Origin: Streptomyces sp. NBC_00414
GTDB taxonomy: Bacteria; Actinomycetota; Actinomycetes; Streptomycetales; Streptomycetaceae
Assembly (NCBI RefSeq): GCF_036038375.1
Contig: NZ_CP107935.1
Location: forward strand, 1,612,001 to 1,676,000
Direction: 5' to 3'
DNA length: 64,000 nt
This document shows, piece by piece, positions 1 to 8,331 of this stretch (its first letter is position 1; every line of letters starts with the position of its first letter). A program made the translations under genes and the position numbers. The notes under the pieces were generated by a model, which searched no databases, was not told the origin of the DNA, and saw nothing but the letters and a program-made list of their open reading frames with translations.

Positions 1-42
1 CCCCGCACACCCCCACCCATCGGCACGGCATGAGGATTTGGT

Positions 43-699
43 ATGAGGTCGCTGGAACGCCACCGCGACGTCGGCGCATACGCGCTAGGCGTGCTGGACG
101 AGGCGGATGCCTTCCGCTTCGAGGACCACCTCATGGAGTGTCCCCAGTGTGCGGTTCAGATACATGAACTGTCCGCGACGACACGGTCGTTGCGGGCGTA
201 CGCCGAGGCGACGCCACGCTCGGTGAACCCCATGACCCAGGCGGGACCGGGCCTCCTGGACCGGCTCCTGGACGATGTCGTCACGGCCCGCAGGAGCGGG
301 CGCAGGCGCTGGCTGTTCGCGGTCGCCGCCGCCGTGGTCTTCGCCGTCGGGGGGCCCGCTGTGGCGGTCTTCTCCGGGGACGAGAGCTCCGGCGCCACGA
401 CGCTCGCCGCGACCGATCCGGGGACGGGCGTATGGGCCGAGGTCACCACCCAGGATCGGGCCTACGGCAGCGAGGTGGACGCGAAGGTCAAGAACGCCTC
501 CGCCGACCAGTCCTGCGAACTCGTCGCCATCGGCCACGACGACTCGGAACAGGTCATCCTGAGCTGGACCGTGCCCAAGGGGGCCGCCGCGCCCTCCGCC
601 GGCATGCAGGGCGCGGCGGCGATGCATCCCGCGGACATCGTCCGGTACGAGGTGCGCACGACGGACGGGAAGCGTCTCGTGACGATCGAGGCGCCCTGA
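43..699 (+). CDS. Zinc-binding anti-sigma factor, RskA/ZAS-like
   Basis: Predicted membrane-anchored anti-sigma factor of 218 aa. The N-terminus carries the ZAS signature H29-x3-C33-x2-C36, which in this family binds zinc and holds an ECF sigma factor. A single membrane segment follows at about residues 88-110, and the remaining ~100 residues form an extracytoplasmic anti-sigma-K-type domain. The ATG at 43 sits about 7 nt after a GAGG ribosome site. Its cognate sigma gene would be expected immediately upstream, beyond the left edge, so the partner cannot be named. The topology (cytoplasmic zinc domain, external sensor) suggests release of the sigma factor on an envelope signal; that is inference from the family. 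Confidence 0.85.
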   Translation: MRSLERHRDVGAYALGVLDEADAFRFEDHLMECPQCAVQIHELSATTRSLRAYAEATPRSVNPMTQAGPGLLDRLLDDVVTARRSGRRRWLFAVAAAVVFAVGGPAVAVFSGDESSGATTLAATDPGTGVWAEVTTQDRAYGSEVDAKVKNASADQSCELVAIGHDDSEQVILSWTVPKGAAAPSAGMQGAAAMHPADIVRYEVRTTDGKRLVTIEAP

Positions 700-705
700 G
701 GCCCG

Positions 706-737
706 GCCGGTCGACTTCCCGGAGCCGGCCGACCGGC
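706..737. terminator. Hairpin between convergent genes
   Basis: Arms gccggtcg (706-713) and cgaccggc (730-737) are exact reverse complements around a 16-nt loop, in the 52-bp gap between the anti-sigma gene and the convergent glycosylase gene. There is no T-run. A bidirectional terminator role is inferred from position. Confidence 0.5.
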
Positions 738-751
738 AAGACTCCGGGGGG

Positions 752-1615
752 TCACTTCAGGAACTTGGACATCCTGCGGTCCGCGAGGGGCTTGCCGCCC
801 GTCTGGCAGGTCGGGCAGTACTGGAGCGACGAGTCGCTGAAGGAGACCTCGCGGACGGTGTCTCCGCAGACCGGGCAGGGTTCGCCGGTGCGTCCGTGGA
901 CGCGCAGGCCGCTCTTCTTCTCGGCCTTGAGCCGGCCCGCGGCCACTCCGCGGGACCGCTCGACGGCCTCCTTGAGGGTGGCCCGCAAGGCCTCGTACAG
1001 CCGCCGGGTCTCCTGCGGGGTCAGTGCGGAGGCCAGCTTGAAGGGCGACATCTTCGCGGCGTGCAGGATCTCGTCGCTGTAGGCGTTCCCCACCCCCGCG
1101 ATCAGGCTCTGGTCGCGCAGGGCGCCCTTCAGCTGTCTGCGCTCGCCCGCCAGGAGTCCGGCGAAGCGGGCCTCGTCGAAGTCGTCGGCCAGCGGGTCCG
1201 GGCCGAGGCGGGCCACCCCGGGAACTTCCCCCGGGTCCCGTACGACGTACACCGCCAGCCGTTTCTGGGTGCCGGCCTCGGTGAGGTCGAAGCCCTCGCC
1301 GGTCTCCAGGGCGACGCGCATGGCAAGAGGGCCCTTGCCGGGGCGGGGCGGCCCGTCGGGCAGCCGGTCCTTCCAGTGGAGCCAGCCCGCCCGGGCCAGA
1401 TGCGTGACGAAGTGCGGGCCGTCGGCGGTCTCCAGGTCCAGGAACTTGCCGTGCCGGTGCACGGCCGTGACCTCGCGGCCCTCCAGAGCGCCGAGCGGCG
1501 GGTCGTACGTCTTCAGCACACTGATCGCGACGGGCAGCACGCGGATGATCTCGTGGCCGACCAGATGGCCGACCAGGAAGTCCTTCAACGCTTCGACCTC
1601 GGGCAGTTCCGGCAT
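752..1615 (-). CDS. Fpg/Nei-family DNA glycosylase
   Basis: Base-excision-repair glycosylase/AP lyase of 287 aa, the usual length for the family. It begins MPELPEVE, so after Met removal Pro2 is the Schiff-base nucleophile and Glu3 the acid. A conserved lysine lies in the HRHGKFLDLE stretch near residue 110. The C-terminal zinc finger is intact, with cysteines at 247, 250, 267 and 270 (C-x2-C-x16-C-x2-C). It removes oxidised bases such as 8-oxoguanine or oxidised pyrimidines and nicks the abasic site. Streptomycetes carry several paralogues, so I cannot say whether this is MutM proper or a Nei-like member. It stands alone, with the phosphatase gene upstream on the same strand 125 bp away. Confidence 0.9.
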   Translation of the reverse strand: MPELPEVEALKDFLVGHLVGHEIIRVLPVAISVLKTYDPPLGALEGREVTAVHRHGKFLDLETADGPHFVTHLARAGWLHWKDRLPDGPPRPGKGPLAMRVALETGEGFDLTEAGTQKRLAVYVVRDPGEVPGVARLGPDPLADDFDEARFAGLLAGERRQLKGALRDQSLIAGVGNAYSDEILHAAKMSPFKLASALTPQETRRLYEALRATLKEAVERSRGVAAGRLKAEKKSGLRVHGRTGEPCPVCGDTVREVSFSDSSLQYCPTCQTGGKPLADRRMSKFLK

Positions 1616-1740
1616 GGCTCCAGGGTGCCACCGACGCCCCGGCAGGGGCGCGGGGCTGTGTCATTCGAGCGGCTCCGCCGCGTGGGCGCGCTCAGCCCTC
1701 ACGGAGCCGCACTCGACACCCGCGCGGGCCCCGGGGCCCC

Positions 1741-3819
1741 TCACTCCCGATCCGGCACCAGGAACTCGCACCACACGCACTTGCCGCTGCCCCGCGCCTC
1801 CACGCCCCACACGTCCGCGATGCGGTCCACCAGCAGGAGGCCCCGCCCGGAGACGCCGGACTCCCCCGCCTCCCGGCGCCGGGGAAGCGCGCTGGACGCG
1901 TCCTCGACCTCGACGCGCAGGCGCCGGCCGGGGCCGGGGAGAGCCCGCAGGGTGACGATCGCGGAGCCCTCCGTGTGCATGAGAGCGTTGGTGATCAGTT
2001 CGTCGGCGATCAGCTCGATCTCGTCGGCGCGCTCGCGGGCGCCCCAGGCCCGCACGGCGGCGTGGACCATGTGCCGCGCCTCGGTGAGGGCCTCGGGGTC
2101 CCCGGGCCCGACGTGCTGCTGGACCCGCCCGCCGGAGTGCCGCGCGGCCAGGCCCGTGCGGCGGAGCAGGAGCAGCGCCACGTCGTCCTCACCACCGCGT
2201 TCCTCGGCGACGTCGATGAGCCGGTCGGCGAGGTCGCGGACGTCGTCGGGTCCCGTGGCGACGAGCGCGCGGAGGGTGCGCATACCGTCGTCGAGGTCGA
2301 TTCCCGGCTGTTCGACCAGGCCGTCGGTGCACAGGATCAGTGTCTGCCCGGGGTCGAGTTCGAGGGTGTTCACCGGGTATTCGAGGCGCCCGAACTCGGC
2401 GGACAGGCCGAGCGGCAGGCCCCCTTCGACGGCGAGCCGGTGGCAGCGGCGGTCGGTGTCGCGGACCAGCGGGTCGATGTGGCCGGCCCGGACGACCTGG
2501 ACCACTCCGGTGGTCAGGTCCGCCTCCGCGTACAGGCAGGTCGCGAAGCGCTCGGTGTCGAGTTCGTGCAGGAAGACGGAGGCGCGGGCCATGACGGTCG
2601 CGGGGGTGTGGCCCTCGGCCGCGTAGGCGCGCAGGACGATACGCAGCTGGCCCATGACGGCGGCGGCGTGCGTGTCGTGTCCCTGGACGTCGCCGATGAC
2701 GGCTCCGACCCGGCCGCCGGGCAGCGGGATCACGTCGTACCAGTCGCCGCCGATCTCTCGGCCGAGGGAGCCGGAGCGGTACCGCACGGCGATGTCGGCG
2801 CCGGGGACGCTCGGGATCCTGCGCGGCAGCATGGCCTGCTGGAGGCCCTGGGCGAGGTCCTTCTCCTGCTCGTAGAACATGGCGCGCTGGAGGCTCTGCG
2901 CGATGCTGCTGCCGAGGGCGACGAGGACGTTGCGGTCCTGGGCCGAGAAGCCGCGCCGGTCGTTGTAGAGGAGGCCCATGGCCCCGATGGGCCTGGCCTG
3001 CGCGATGAGGGGCAGATAGGCCGCCGAGGTGATGTCGAGTTCGGTGATGTGCGGCCACAGCAGCGGATAGAGCTCGGCGAACTGCTTCGGCGACTCGATG
3101 AAGCGCGGGGTGAGGGTGCGCACGACCTCGCTCATCGGGTACTGCTCGTCGATGCCGGTGACCAGGGTGCCCGGCACGAAGCTGCCCTTGGGGCCCTCGG
3201 CGACCAGGCGGATGCGGCCGGCCTCGACGAGGCCCATGACGAGGCTGGTCGCGCCCAGGTGGGTGACGCCCTGGTTGTTCTTGAGGACGTCGATGACGTC
3301 CTGGACGGTGCGGGCGTGTGCGAGGGCCGCCGTGGTGATCTGTACGACGTTCGTCTGCCTGCGGCGGGCCTCGTCGTCCAGGGTGGCCTGCTCGCGGCGG
3401 TCCCGGGCCTCGCTCAGCTCCTCGGTGGCGTCGCGGACGATGCCGAAGATACGGCGCGGCCGGCCGGTCGCGTCGCGCTGGATGTAGCCCTGGGTGTGGG
3501 TCCAGCGCAGGCTGCCGTCCCGGCGGCGGATACGGAAGTACGCCCCGTAGTTCTCGCTGCCGTCCTTGAGCGCCTGCGAGACGTACGTGTCCACGCGGTG
3601 GGCCTCGTCCGGCGGCACCCGCGCGGCCAGGTTCTCCGGGCGGTCCGCGTACTCCTCGGGAAGCATGTCGAAGATCTCGTGGGCCAGCGCGTCCATCCGC
3701 ATGACACCGGTGTCCAGGTCCCAGTCGAAACTGCCCATGCGGTTGAGCGCCAGGATCGGATCCGGGTGGGCGGGCCAGTCGTCCGGGAGTGACAGACCGC
3801 TCGCACCCCGATCAACCAT
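1741..3819 (-). CDS. PAS-GAF-PP2C (SpoIIE-type) phosphatase with anti-sigma HATPase
   Basis: Cytoplasmic sensor-phosphatase of 692 aa. Domains in order: PAS/PAC (about 20-135), GAF (about 150-320), PP2C_SIG/SpoIIE phosphatase (about 335-555, with the metal motif IGDVQGHD) and a C-terminal HATPase_c anti-sigma-like kinase domain (about 575-690, N-box ELITNALMHT and G-box GRGLLLVDRIADVWG). Such proteins in streptomycetes dephosphorylate anti-anti-sigma factors while the HATPase domain can act as a serine kinase, so both opposing activities of a partner-switching module sit on one chain. The ATG at 3819 has a good AAGGTGGG site upstream. The ligands of the PAS and GAF domains are unknown. No STAS partner is encoded nearby. 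Confidence 0.9.
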   Translation of the reverse strand: MVDRGASGLSLPDDWPAHPDPILALNRMGSFDWDLDTGVMRMDALAHEIFDMLPEEYADRPENLAARVPPDEAHRVDTYVSQALKDGSENYGAYFRIRRRDGSLRWTHTQGYIQRDATGRPRRIFGIVRDATEELSEARDRREQATLDDEARRRQTNVVQITTAALAHARTVQDVIDVLKNNQGVTHLGATSLVMGLVEAGRIRLVAEGPKGSFVPGTLVTGIDEQYPMSEVVRTLTPRFIESPKQFAELYPLLWPHITELDITSAAYLPLIAQARPIGAMGLLYNDRRGFSAQDRNVLVALGSSIAQSLQRAMFYEQEKDLAQGLQQAMLPRRIPSVPGADIAVRYRSGSLGREIGGDWYDVIPLPGGRVGAVIGDVQGHDTHAAAVMGQLRIVLRAYAAEGHTPATVMARASVFLHELDTERFATCLYAEADLTTGVVQVVRAGHIDPLVRDTDRRCHRLAVEGGLPLGLSAEFGRLEYPVNTLELDPGQTLILCTDGLVEQPGIDLDDGMRTLRALVATGPDDVRDLADRLIDVAEERGGEDDVALLLLRRTGLAARHSGGRVQQHVGPGDPEALTEARHMVHAAVRAWGARERADEIELIADELITNALMHTEGSAIVTLRALPGPGRRLRVEVEDASSALPRRREAGESGVSGRGLLLVDRIADVWGVEARGSGKCVWCEFLVPDRE

Positions 3820-3941
3820 GAGCCCACCTTGTCAGGGTTTACCCGAATCCTCGACTCGTAGGACGTAACCTGGTCGCTCATCGAGCGGGGTCACACAGCG
3901 TCACCAGGAGAGGGACTCGAAGGGGGAAGGGAGCGCAGGAC

Positions 3942-5363
3942 GTGGAGTGGTTCACCGCCTCCGAGTACTGGACGAGCCGGCTTCTCCTCCAGCGGGCGCT
4001 GGCCGTGCTCTATCTCGTCGCGTTCCTGGGCGCGGCCCTGCAGTTCCGGGCGCTGATCGGCGAGCGGGGCATGCTGCCGGTGTCCCGGTTCGTGGCCCGG
4101 GTGCCGTTCCGGCGGGCCCCGAGCGTGTTCCAGCTCCACTGCTCCGACCGTTTCTTCGCGGCCTGGGCCTGGACGGGCTGCGCGGTGTCGCTGGCGCTCG
4201 TCGCGGGGCTGCACGACCGACTGCCCCTGTGGGGCGGCATGCTGCTCTGGCTGGTCCCCTGGCTGCTCTACCTGTCGATCGTGAACGTCGGCCAGACCTG
4301 GTACGGCTTCGGATGGGAGTCGCTGCTCCTGGAGACCGGCTTCCTCGCGGTGTTCCTGGGCAACGACGAGATCGCGCCACCCGTCGTGGTGCTCTTCCTG
4401 CTGCGCTGGATCCTGTTCCGCGTGGAGTTCGGGGCCGGTCTGATCAAGATGCGCGGCGACGCCTGCTGGCGCAGGCTCACCTGCCTGGACTACCACCATG
4501 AGACCCAGCCGATGCCGGGTCCGCTGAGCTGGTTCTTCCACCGTCTCCCGAAGCCGTTCCACCGGGTCGAGGTGGCCGCCAACCACGTCACCCAACTCGT
4601 GGTGCCCGTCCTGCTGTTCGCCCCGCAGCCGGTCGCCTCGGCCGCTGCGGCCCTGATGATCGTCACCCAGTTGTGGCTGGTCCTGTCAGGGAACTTCTCC
4701 TGGCTGAACTGGATCACGATCGTGCTCGCCCTGTCGGCCCTGGAGCTGCCCGGCAAGGCACCGGACGTGCCCGGCACCCCGATCTGGTACGAGGTGGTGG
4801 TCCTGTCGGCCGCGGCGCTGATCGTGGTTCTCAGCCACGGGCCGGTCCGCAACATGATCTCCCGCGGCCAGGCCATGAACCGCTCCTTCGACCCGCTGCA
4901 CCTGGTGAACACCTACGGGGCGTTCGGCAGCGTCAGCCGGATCCGGTACGAGGTGGTGGTCGAGGGGACGGCCGACGCGGTGCCTCGCGAGGACGCGGGC
5001 TGGCTGGAGTACGAGTTCAGGGGCAAGCCGGGCGATCCCCGGCGCTGGCCCCGCCAGTTCGCCCCGTACCACCTGCGGCTCGACTGGATGATGTGGTTCG
5101 CAGCGCTCTCCCCCTCCTACGCCGACCCATGGTTCGGCGGTTTCGTGGAACGGCTCCTGGAGAACGACCGCGACACCCTGCGCCTCCTGCGCCGCTCCCC
5201 GTTCCCGCCGGACGCGCCGCCGCACTACGTCCGGGCCCGCCTCTACCGTTACCGGTACACGACCTGGCAGGAGCTGTGGAGCACGGGCGCGTGCTGGGAG
5301 CGGACCTTCGTCAGGGATTTCCTGCCGCCGACGCGGCTGGACCGCGAGCCTCGGGGACCGTAG
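3942..5363 (+). CDS. Lipase maturation factor family membrane protein
   Basis: Polytopic membrane protein of 473 aa related to the LMF1/LMF2 family. It starts at GTG 3942 (MEWFTASEYW), with several hydrophobic helices across the first ~310 residues (the first at about 13-32) followed by a soluble C-terminal domain rich in W, R and Y, including WPRQFAPYHLRLDWMMWFA, typical of the family. In animals the family assists folding of secreted lipases in the ER; the bacterial role is not established. The 3' end overlaps the convergent fuconolactonase gene by 53 bp. Family membership is clear; function is not. Confidence 0.85.
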   Translation: MEWFTASEYWTSRLLLQRALAVLYLVAFLGAALQFRALIGERGMLPVSRFVARVPFRRAPSVFQLHCSDRFFAAWAWTGCAVSLALVAGLHDRLPLWGGMLLWLVPWLLYLSIVNVGQTWYGFGWESLLLETGFLAVFLGNDEIAPPVVVLFLLRWILFRVEFGAGLIKMRGDACWRRLTCLDYHHETQPMPGPLSWFFHRLPKPFHRVEVAANHVTQLVVPVLLFAPQPVASAAAALMIVTQLWLVLSGNFSWLNWITIVLALSALELPGKAPDVPGTPIWYEVVVLSAAALIVVLSHGPVRNMISRGQAMNRSFDPLHLVNTYGAFGSVSRIRYEVVVEGTADAVPREDAGWLEYEFRGKPGDPRRWPRQFAPYHLRLDWMMWFAALSPSYADPWFGGFVERLLENDRDTLRLLRRSPFPPDAPPHYVRARLYRYRYTTWQELWSTGACWERTFVRDFLPPTRLDREPRGP

Positions 5364-6228
5364 ACCCGAGTCGGAGTCCGTAGACACGGGTCGCGGTGCC
5401 CGCGAAGATCTCCTCCCGCTCGCTCTCGCCGAGTTTCCCGGTCAACCGGGCCGCGATGTCGACGACTTCGGCGTACGAGGCGACGAGCGTGCACACCGGC
5501 CAGTCGGAGCCGAACATGAGCCGACCGGGTCCGAAGGCTTCGAGCACCGTGTCCGCGTAGGGCGCCAGGTCTCCGACCGACCAGCCCCGCGGGTCCGCCT
5601 CCGTGACCATTCCGGAGAGCTTGCAGACGGTGTTCGGCAGGGCGGCGAGGGCCCGGACGCCGGTGGCCCAGGGTTCCGGCTCTCCGGTGGCGATGGACGG
5701 CTTGCCCAAGTGGTCGAGCACGAAGGTGAGGTCGGGATGCCGTTCCGCCGCCCGCGCGCAGGCGGGGAGTTGGTGCGGCAGGACGACGAGGTCGTAGGCC
5801 AGGCCCGCCTCGGCGACCGCCGCCAGTCCTCGGCGGACATCCTCGCGCAGCAGCCATTCCGGGTCCGGTTCGCCCTGGACCTGGTGCCGGATGCCCTTGA
5901 GGTGACGGCCGCCCGGCAGTTCGCGCAGGCGCGCCAGTTCGTCCGCGACGTCGGGGCGGGTGAGGTCGGTCCAGCCGACGACCGCGCCGATCAGGTCGCT
6001 GCTCTCCGCGAGCGCCAGGAACTCCGGAGTCTCCTGCGCGACCGTGACCGTCTGCACGAGGACGCCGCGGGAGACTCCGGCGGCGCGGGCCTCCGGAGCC
6101 AGGTCCTCGACAGTGAAGTTCCTCCGCAGCGGAGCGAGTTCGGGGCCCGCGATCCAGTCCTGGTCCCGTACCGACAGGTCCCAGACGTGGTGGTGGGCGT
6201 CGACCACACCCGTGCGGCCGGCCGTCAC
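5311..6228 (-). CDS. L-fuconolactonase-like amidohydrolase
   Basis: Amidohydrolase_2 family enzyme of 305 aa expected to open L-fucono-lactone to L-fuconate in the oxidative L-fucose pathway. The N-terminal metal motif DAHHHVWD and the late FGSDWPV aspartate are both present, with LDHLGKP between them, as in lactonases of this family. The open frame extends further upstream, but the GTG at 6228 is chosen because it overlaps the mutarotase stop as GTGA (6225-6228), giving the normal ~300-aa length. It is the last gene of the operon, and its 3' end runs 53 bp into the convergent LMF-like gene. A rhamnonolactonase role is the main alternative. Confidence 0.85.
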   Translation of the reverse strand: MTAGRTGVVDAHHHVWDLSVRDQDWIAGPELAPLRRNFTVEDLAPEARAAGVSRGVLVQTVTVAQETPEFLALAESSDLIGAVVGWTDLTRPDVADELARLRELPGGRHLKGIRHQVQGEPDPEWLLREDVRRGLAAVAEAGLAYDLVVLPHQLPACARAAERHPDLTFVLDHLGKPSIATGEPEPWATGVRALAALPNTVCKLSGMVTEADPRGWSVGDLAPYADTVLEAFGPGRLMFGSDWPVCTLVASYAEVVDIAARLTGKLGESEREEIFAGTATRVYGLRLGSTVPEARGPAASAAGNP

Positions 6229-6539
6229 GGCAGCTCCCAGACGACCGGCAGCCCGGCCTGCGAGCCCTCGGCCGAGTAGTCGTGGACCACGTCGAGCAGC
6301 TGTGCCATCCGGGACTGCCAGGCGATGTTGACGGGCAGCTTCTCCAGCTCGGCGAGCAGCCTCGGGTAGTCCTCGCACTCCAGGAGGTGGAAGAGGTCGG
6401 GGCCGCTGCGCCAGATCGTCCAGGACGTGGCGCCCGCGGCGCGGATCGCGTCCGTGAGTTCCTCGGGAACCTCGCGATGGGCGGCCTCGTACGCGGCGAT
6501 GCGGTCGACGCGGACCTTGGTGTGCAGGGCGACTCTCAT
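6225..6539 (-). CDS. L-fucose/L-rhamnose mutarotase (RhaM-like)
   Basis: Small cytoplasmic sugar mutarotase of 104 aa, the exact size of the RhaM/DUF718 family. It interconverts alpha and beta anomers so that the sugar dehydrogenase receives its preferred form. Family features visible include a conserved early region MRVALHTKVR, the TSWTIWRSG strand, LFHLLECEDY and the NIAWQSRM segment. It overlaps both neighbours by 4 bp (ATGA at 6536-6539 upstream, GTGA at 6225-6228 downstream), so translation is probably coupled to the aldo/keto reductase and the lactonase. The specificity for fucose rather than rhamnose is inferred from the L-fuconate dehydratase and the nearby alpha-L-fucosidase. Confidence 0.85.
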   Translation of the reverse strand: MRVALHTKVRVDRIAAYEAAHREVPEELTDAIRAAGATSWTIWRSGPDLFHLLECEDYPRLLAELEKLPVNIAWQSRMAQLLDVVHDYSAEGSQAGLPVVWELP

Positions 6540-7579
6540 GACGGCTCCTCGGACTGCCCCTCGGACGGGTCGTCGAACGGCTTCTCGCCCGGCACCGGGG
6601 CCTCGGCGGGCAGGAGACCCGTCTCCCGCAGTTCCTGCCAGAGGCCCGCGGGCACGTCGGCCGTGAACTGCTCCACGCAGTCACGCACTTCATGGGGAGA
6701 GCGGGCACCCACGAGGACGGCCGCGACCGCCGGGTGGGCGGCGCAGAAGGCCAGGGCTGCCGCGCGCAGGGTGGTGCCGTGGCGGTCCGCGACCGCCCTG
6801 AGAGCCAGGGCCCGGTCCAGCAGCCCGGGCGGCGCGGCGGCGTAGTTGTACCTCGCGCCGGGCTTCGGGTCGGCCAGCAGACCGGAGTTGAAGGCGCCGC
6901 CGATGACGACGGACGTGCCGCGTTCCTTGGCGGCCGGCAGCAGGTCGGTGAGGGCCCGCTGGTCGAGCAGCGTGTAGCGGCCTGCGCAGAGCACCACGTC
7001 GACATCGGTGTCGCGGACGAAGCGGGTGAGCATCTCGGCCTGGTTCATGCCCGCGCCTATCGCGCCCACCACGCCCTCCGAACGCAGCTTCTCCAGGGCC
7101 GGATATCCCTCGCGGAAGGCATCTTCGGCATGGTCGTCCGGGTCGTGGAGGTAGACGACGTCCACCCGGTCGAGGCCGAGCCGCTCCAGACTGGCGTCGA
7201 GGGTGCGCCGTATCCCGTCCGCGCTGAAGTCCCACACGCGGCGGTGCGTGGCGGGCACCGCGAACCCGTTGGCCAGGTCGTCGCCGCCCGCGTCGGTGGG
7301 TTCCAGGCGGCGGCCCACCTTGGTCGAGACGGTGTACGCCGACCGGGGGCGCTCGCGCAGGGCCGCGCCGAGGCGTCGTTCGGAGTGGCCTATGCCGTAG
7401 TGGGGCGCGGTGTCGAAGTAGCGGATGCCCGCGTCCCAGGCGGCGTTCACGGTCTCGTGCGCCTGCTCCTCGGGGACCTCGCTGTAGAGACTGCCGATAC
7501 CGGCGGCGCCGAGGGCCAGCGCCGTGACGCCGACGGAGCCGCGGCCGAGCGTACGAGTACCTGTACGCATCCCGGTCAC
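6536..7579 (-). CDS. Aldo/keto reductase, probable L-fucose dehydrogenase
   Basis: NAD(P)-dependent aldo/keto reductase of 347 aa, proposed to oxidise L-fucose (or a D-threo-aldose) to the lactone as the first catabolic step. The AKR tetrad is visible: Asp and Tyr in YFDTAPHYG, Lys in VSTKVGR and His in VYLHDPDD. The start at GTG 7579 was preferred over the ATG at 7570 because it overlaps the upstream SDR stop as GTGA. Its context, between an SDR and the mutarotase in a fuconate operon, supports the sugar-dehydrogenase role. Members of this subfamily act on L-fucose, D-arabinose and L-galactose, so the substrate is not fixed by sequence. Confidence 0.85.
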   Translation of the reverse strand: MTGMRTGTRTLGRGSVGVTALALGAAGIGSLYSEVPEEQAHETVNAAWDAGIRYFDTAPHYGIGHSERRLGAALRERPRSAYTVSTKVGRRLEPTDAGGDDLANGFAVPATHRRVWDFSADGIRRTLDASLERLGLDRVDVVYLHDPDDHAEDAFREGYPALEKLRSEGVVGAIGAGMNQAEMLTRFVRDTDVDVVLCAGRYTLLDQRALTDLLPAAKERGTSVVIGGAFNSGLLADPKPGARYNYAAAPPGLLDRALALRAVADRHGTTLRAAALAFCAAHPAVAAVLVGARSPHEVRDCVEQFTADVPAGLWQELRETGLLPAEAPVPGEKPFDDPSEGQSEEPS

Positions 7580-8331
7580 CGCCCCGCCGGACGCAGCCGC
7601 AGCCCCTGCATGCCACCGTCGACCGCGAGGGCCGTGCCGGTGGTCGCACCCGACAGCGGACTCGCCAAGTAGGCGATGGCGCCCGCGACTTCGTCGGCCG
7701 AGACAAGGCGTCCGCTTGGCTGGCGGGCCTCCAGGGCGGCCCGCTCGGCGGCCGGGTCGGGCGCGGCGTCCAGAAGGCGGCCGACCCACGGGGTGTCCGC
7801 CGTGCCGGGGTTCACGCAGTTGACGCGGATGCCCTCACGGACGTGGTCGGCGGCCATGGCGAGGGTCAGCGACAGAACGGCGCCCTTGGACGCGGAGTAC
7901 AGGGCGCGCTGCGGGAGGCCCGCGGTGGCCGCGATGGAGCAGGTGTTCACGACGGCCGCGTGCGAGGACTTCCGCAGGTGCGGCAGCGCGGCCCGGGCCG
8001 TGCGGACCATGCCGACGACGTTGACGTCCATGACGCGGTGCCAGGCCTCGTCGTCGTTGTCCTCGATCGTGCCCTGGGCGCCGATGCCCGCGTTGTTGAC
8101 CAGTACGTCGAGGCCGCCGAGGTCGGCGACCGCGGCGGCGACGGCCCGGCGTACGGACTCGTCGTCGGAGACGTCCGCCCGGTAGCCGAGCAGCGGCTTC
8201 TCGACGCTCGCCGGGTCCAGGTCGAGCACGGCGACCTGGGCGCCGCGGGCCGCGAGGAGTTCCGCTGTGGCCCGGCCGATGCCGGAGGCGCCGCCCGTCA
8301 CCAGGGCCTTGAGTCCCTCGAAGTCACTCAT
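7576..8331 (-). CDS. SDR oxidoreductase, probable 2-keto-3-deoxy-L-fuconate dehydrogenase
   Basis: Classical short-chain dehydrogenase of 251 aa. It has the cofactor glycine motif TGGASGIG near residue 12, NNAGIG, and the catalytic YSASK near residue 150. In the oxidative fucose pathway an SDR follows the dehydratase and oxidises 2-keto-3-deoxy-L-fuconate to the 2,4-diketo acid; its place right after the dehydratase gene fits that step. The ATG at 8331 overlaps the dehydratase stop (ATGA 8328-8331). The longer upstream reading frame is antisense or out-of-phase sequence within the dehydratase gene and was rejected. It could instead be the fucose dehydrogenase, with the AKR doing something else. 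Confidence 0.88.
   Translation of the reverse strand: MSDFEGLKALVTGGASGIGRATAELLAARGAQVAVLDLDPASVEKPLLGYRADVSDDESVRRAVAAAVADLGGLDVLVNNAGIGAQGTIEDNDDEAWHRVMDVNVVGMVRTARAALPHLRKSSHAAVVNTCSIAATAGLPQRALYSASKGAVLSLTLAMAADHVREGIRVNCVNPGTADTPWVGRLLDAAPDPAAERAALEARQPSGRLVSADEVAGAIAYLASPLSGATTGTALAVDGGMQGLRLRPAGR

Noticed and set aside
462..1664. 400-residue open frame on the minus strand across the anti-sigma and glycosylase genes
   Set aside because: It is an out-of-phase shadow of the DNA glycosylase gene and lacks any family feature.
896..2626. 576-residue open frame on the plus strand
   Set aside because: Composition is Arg/Ser/Pro-rich antisense of two real genes; typical of high-GC shadow frames.
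6229..7005. N-terminal extension of the fuconolactonase frame
   Set aside because: The overlap GTGA at 6225-6228 and the family's length place the start at 6228.
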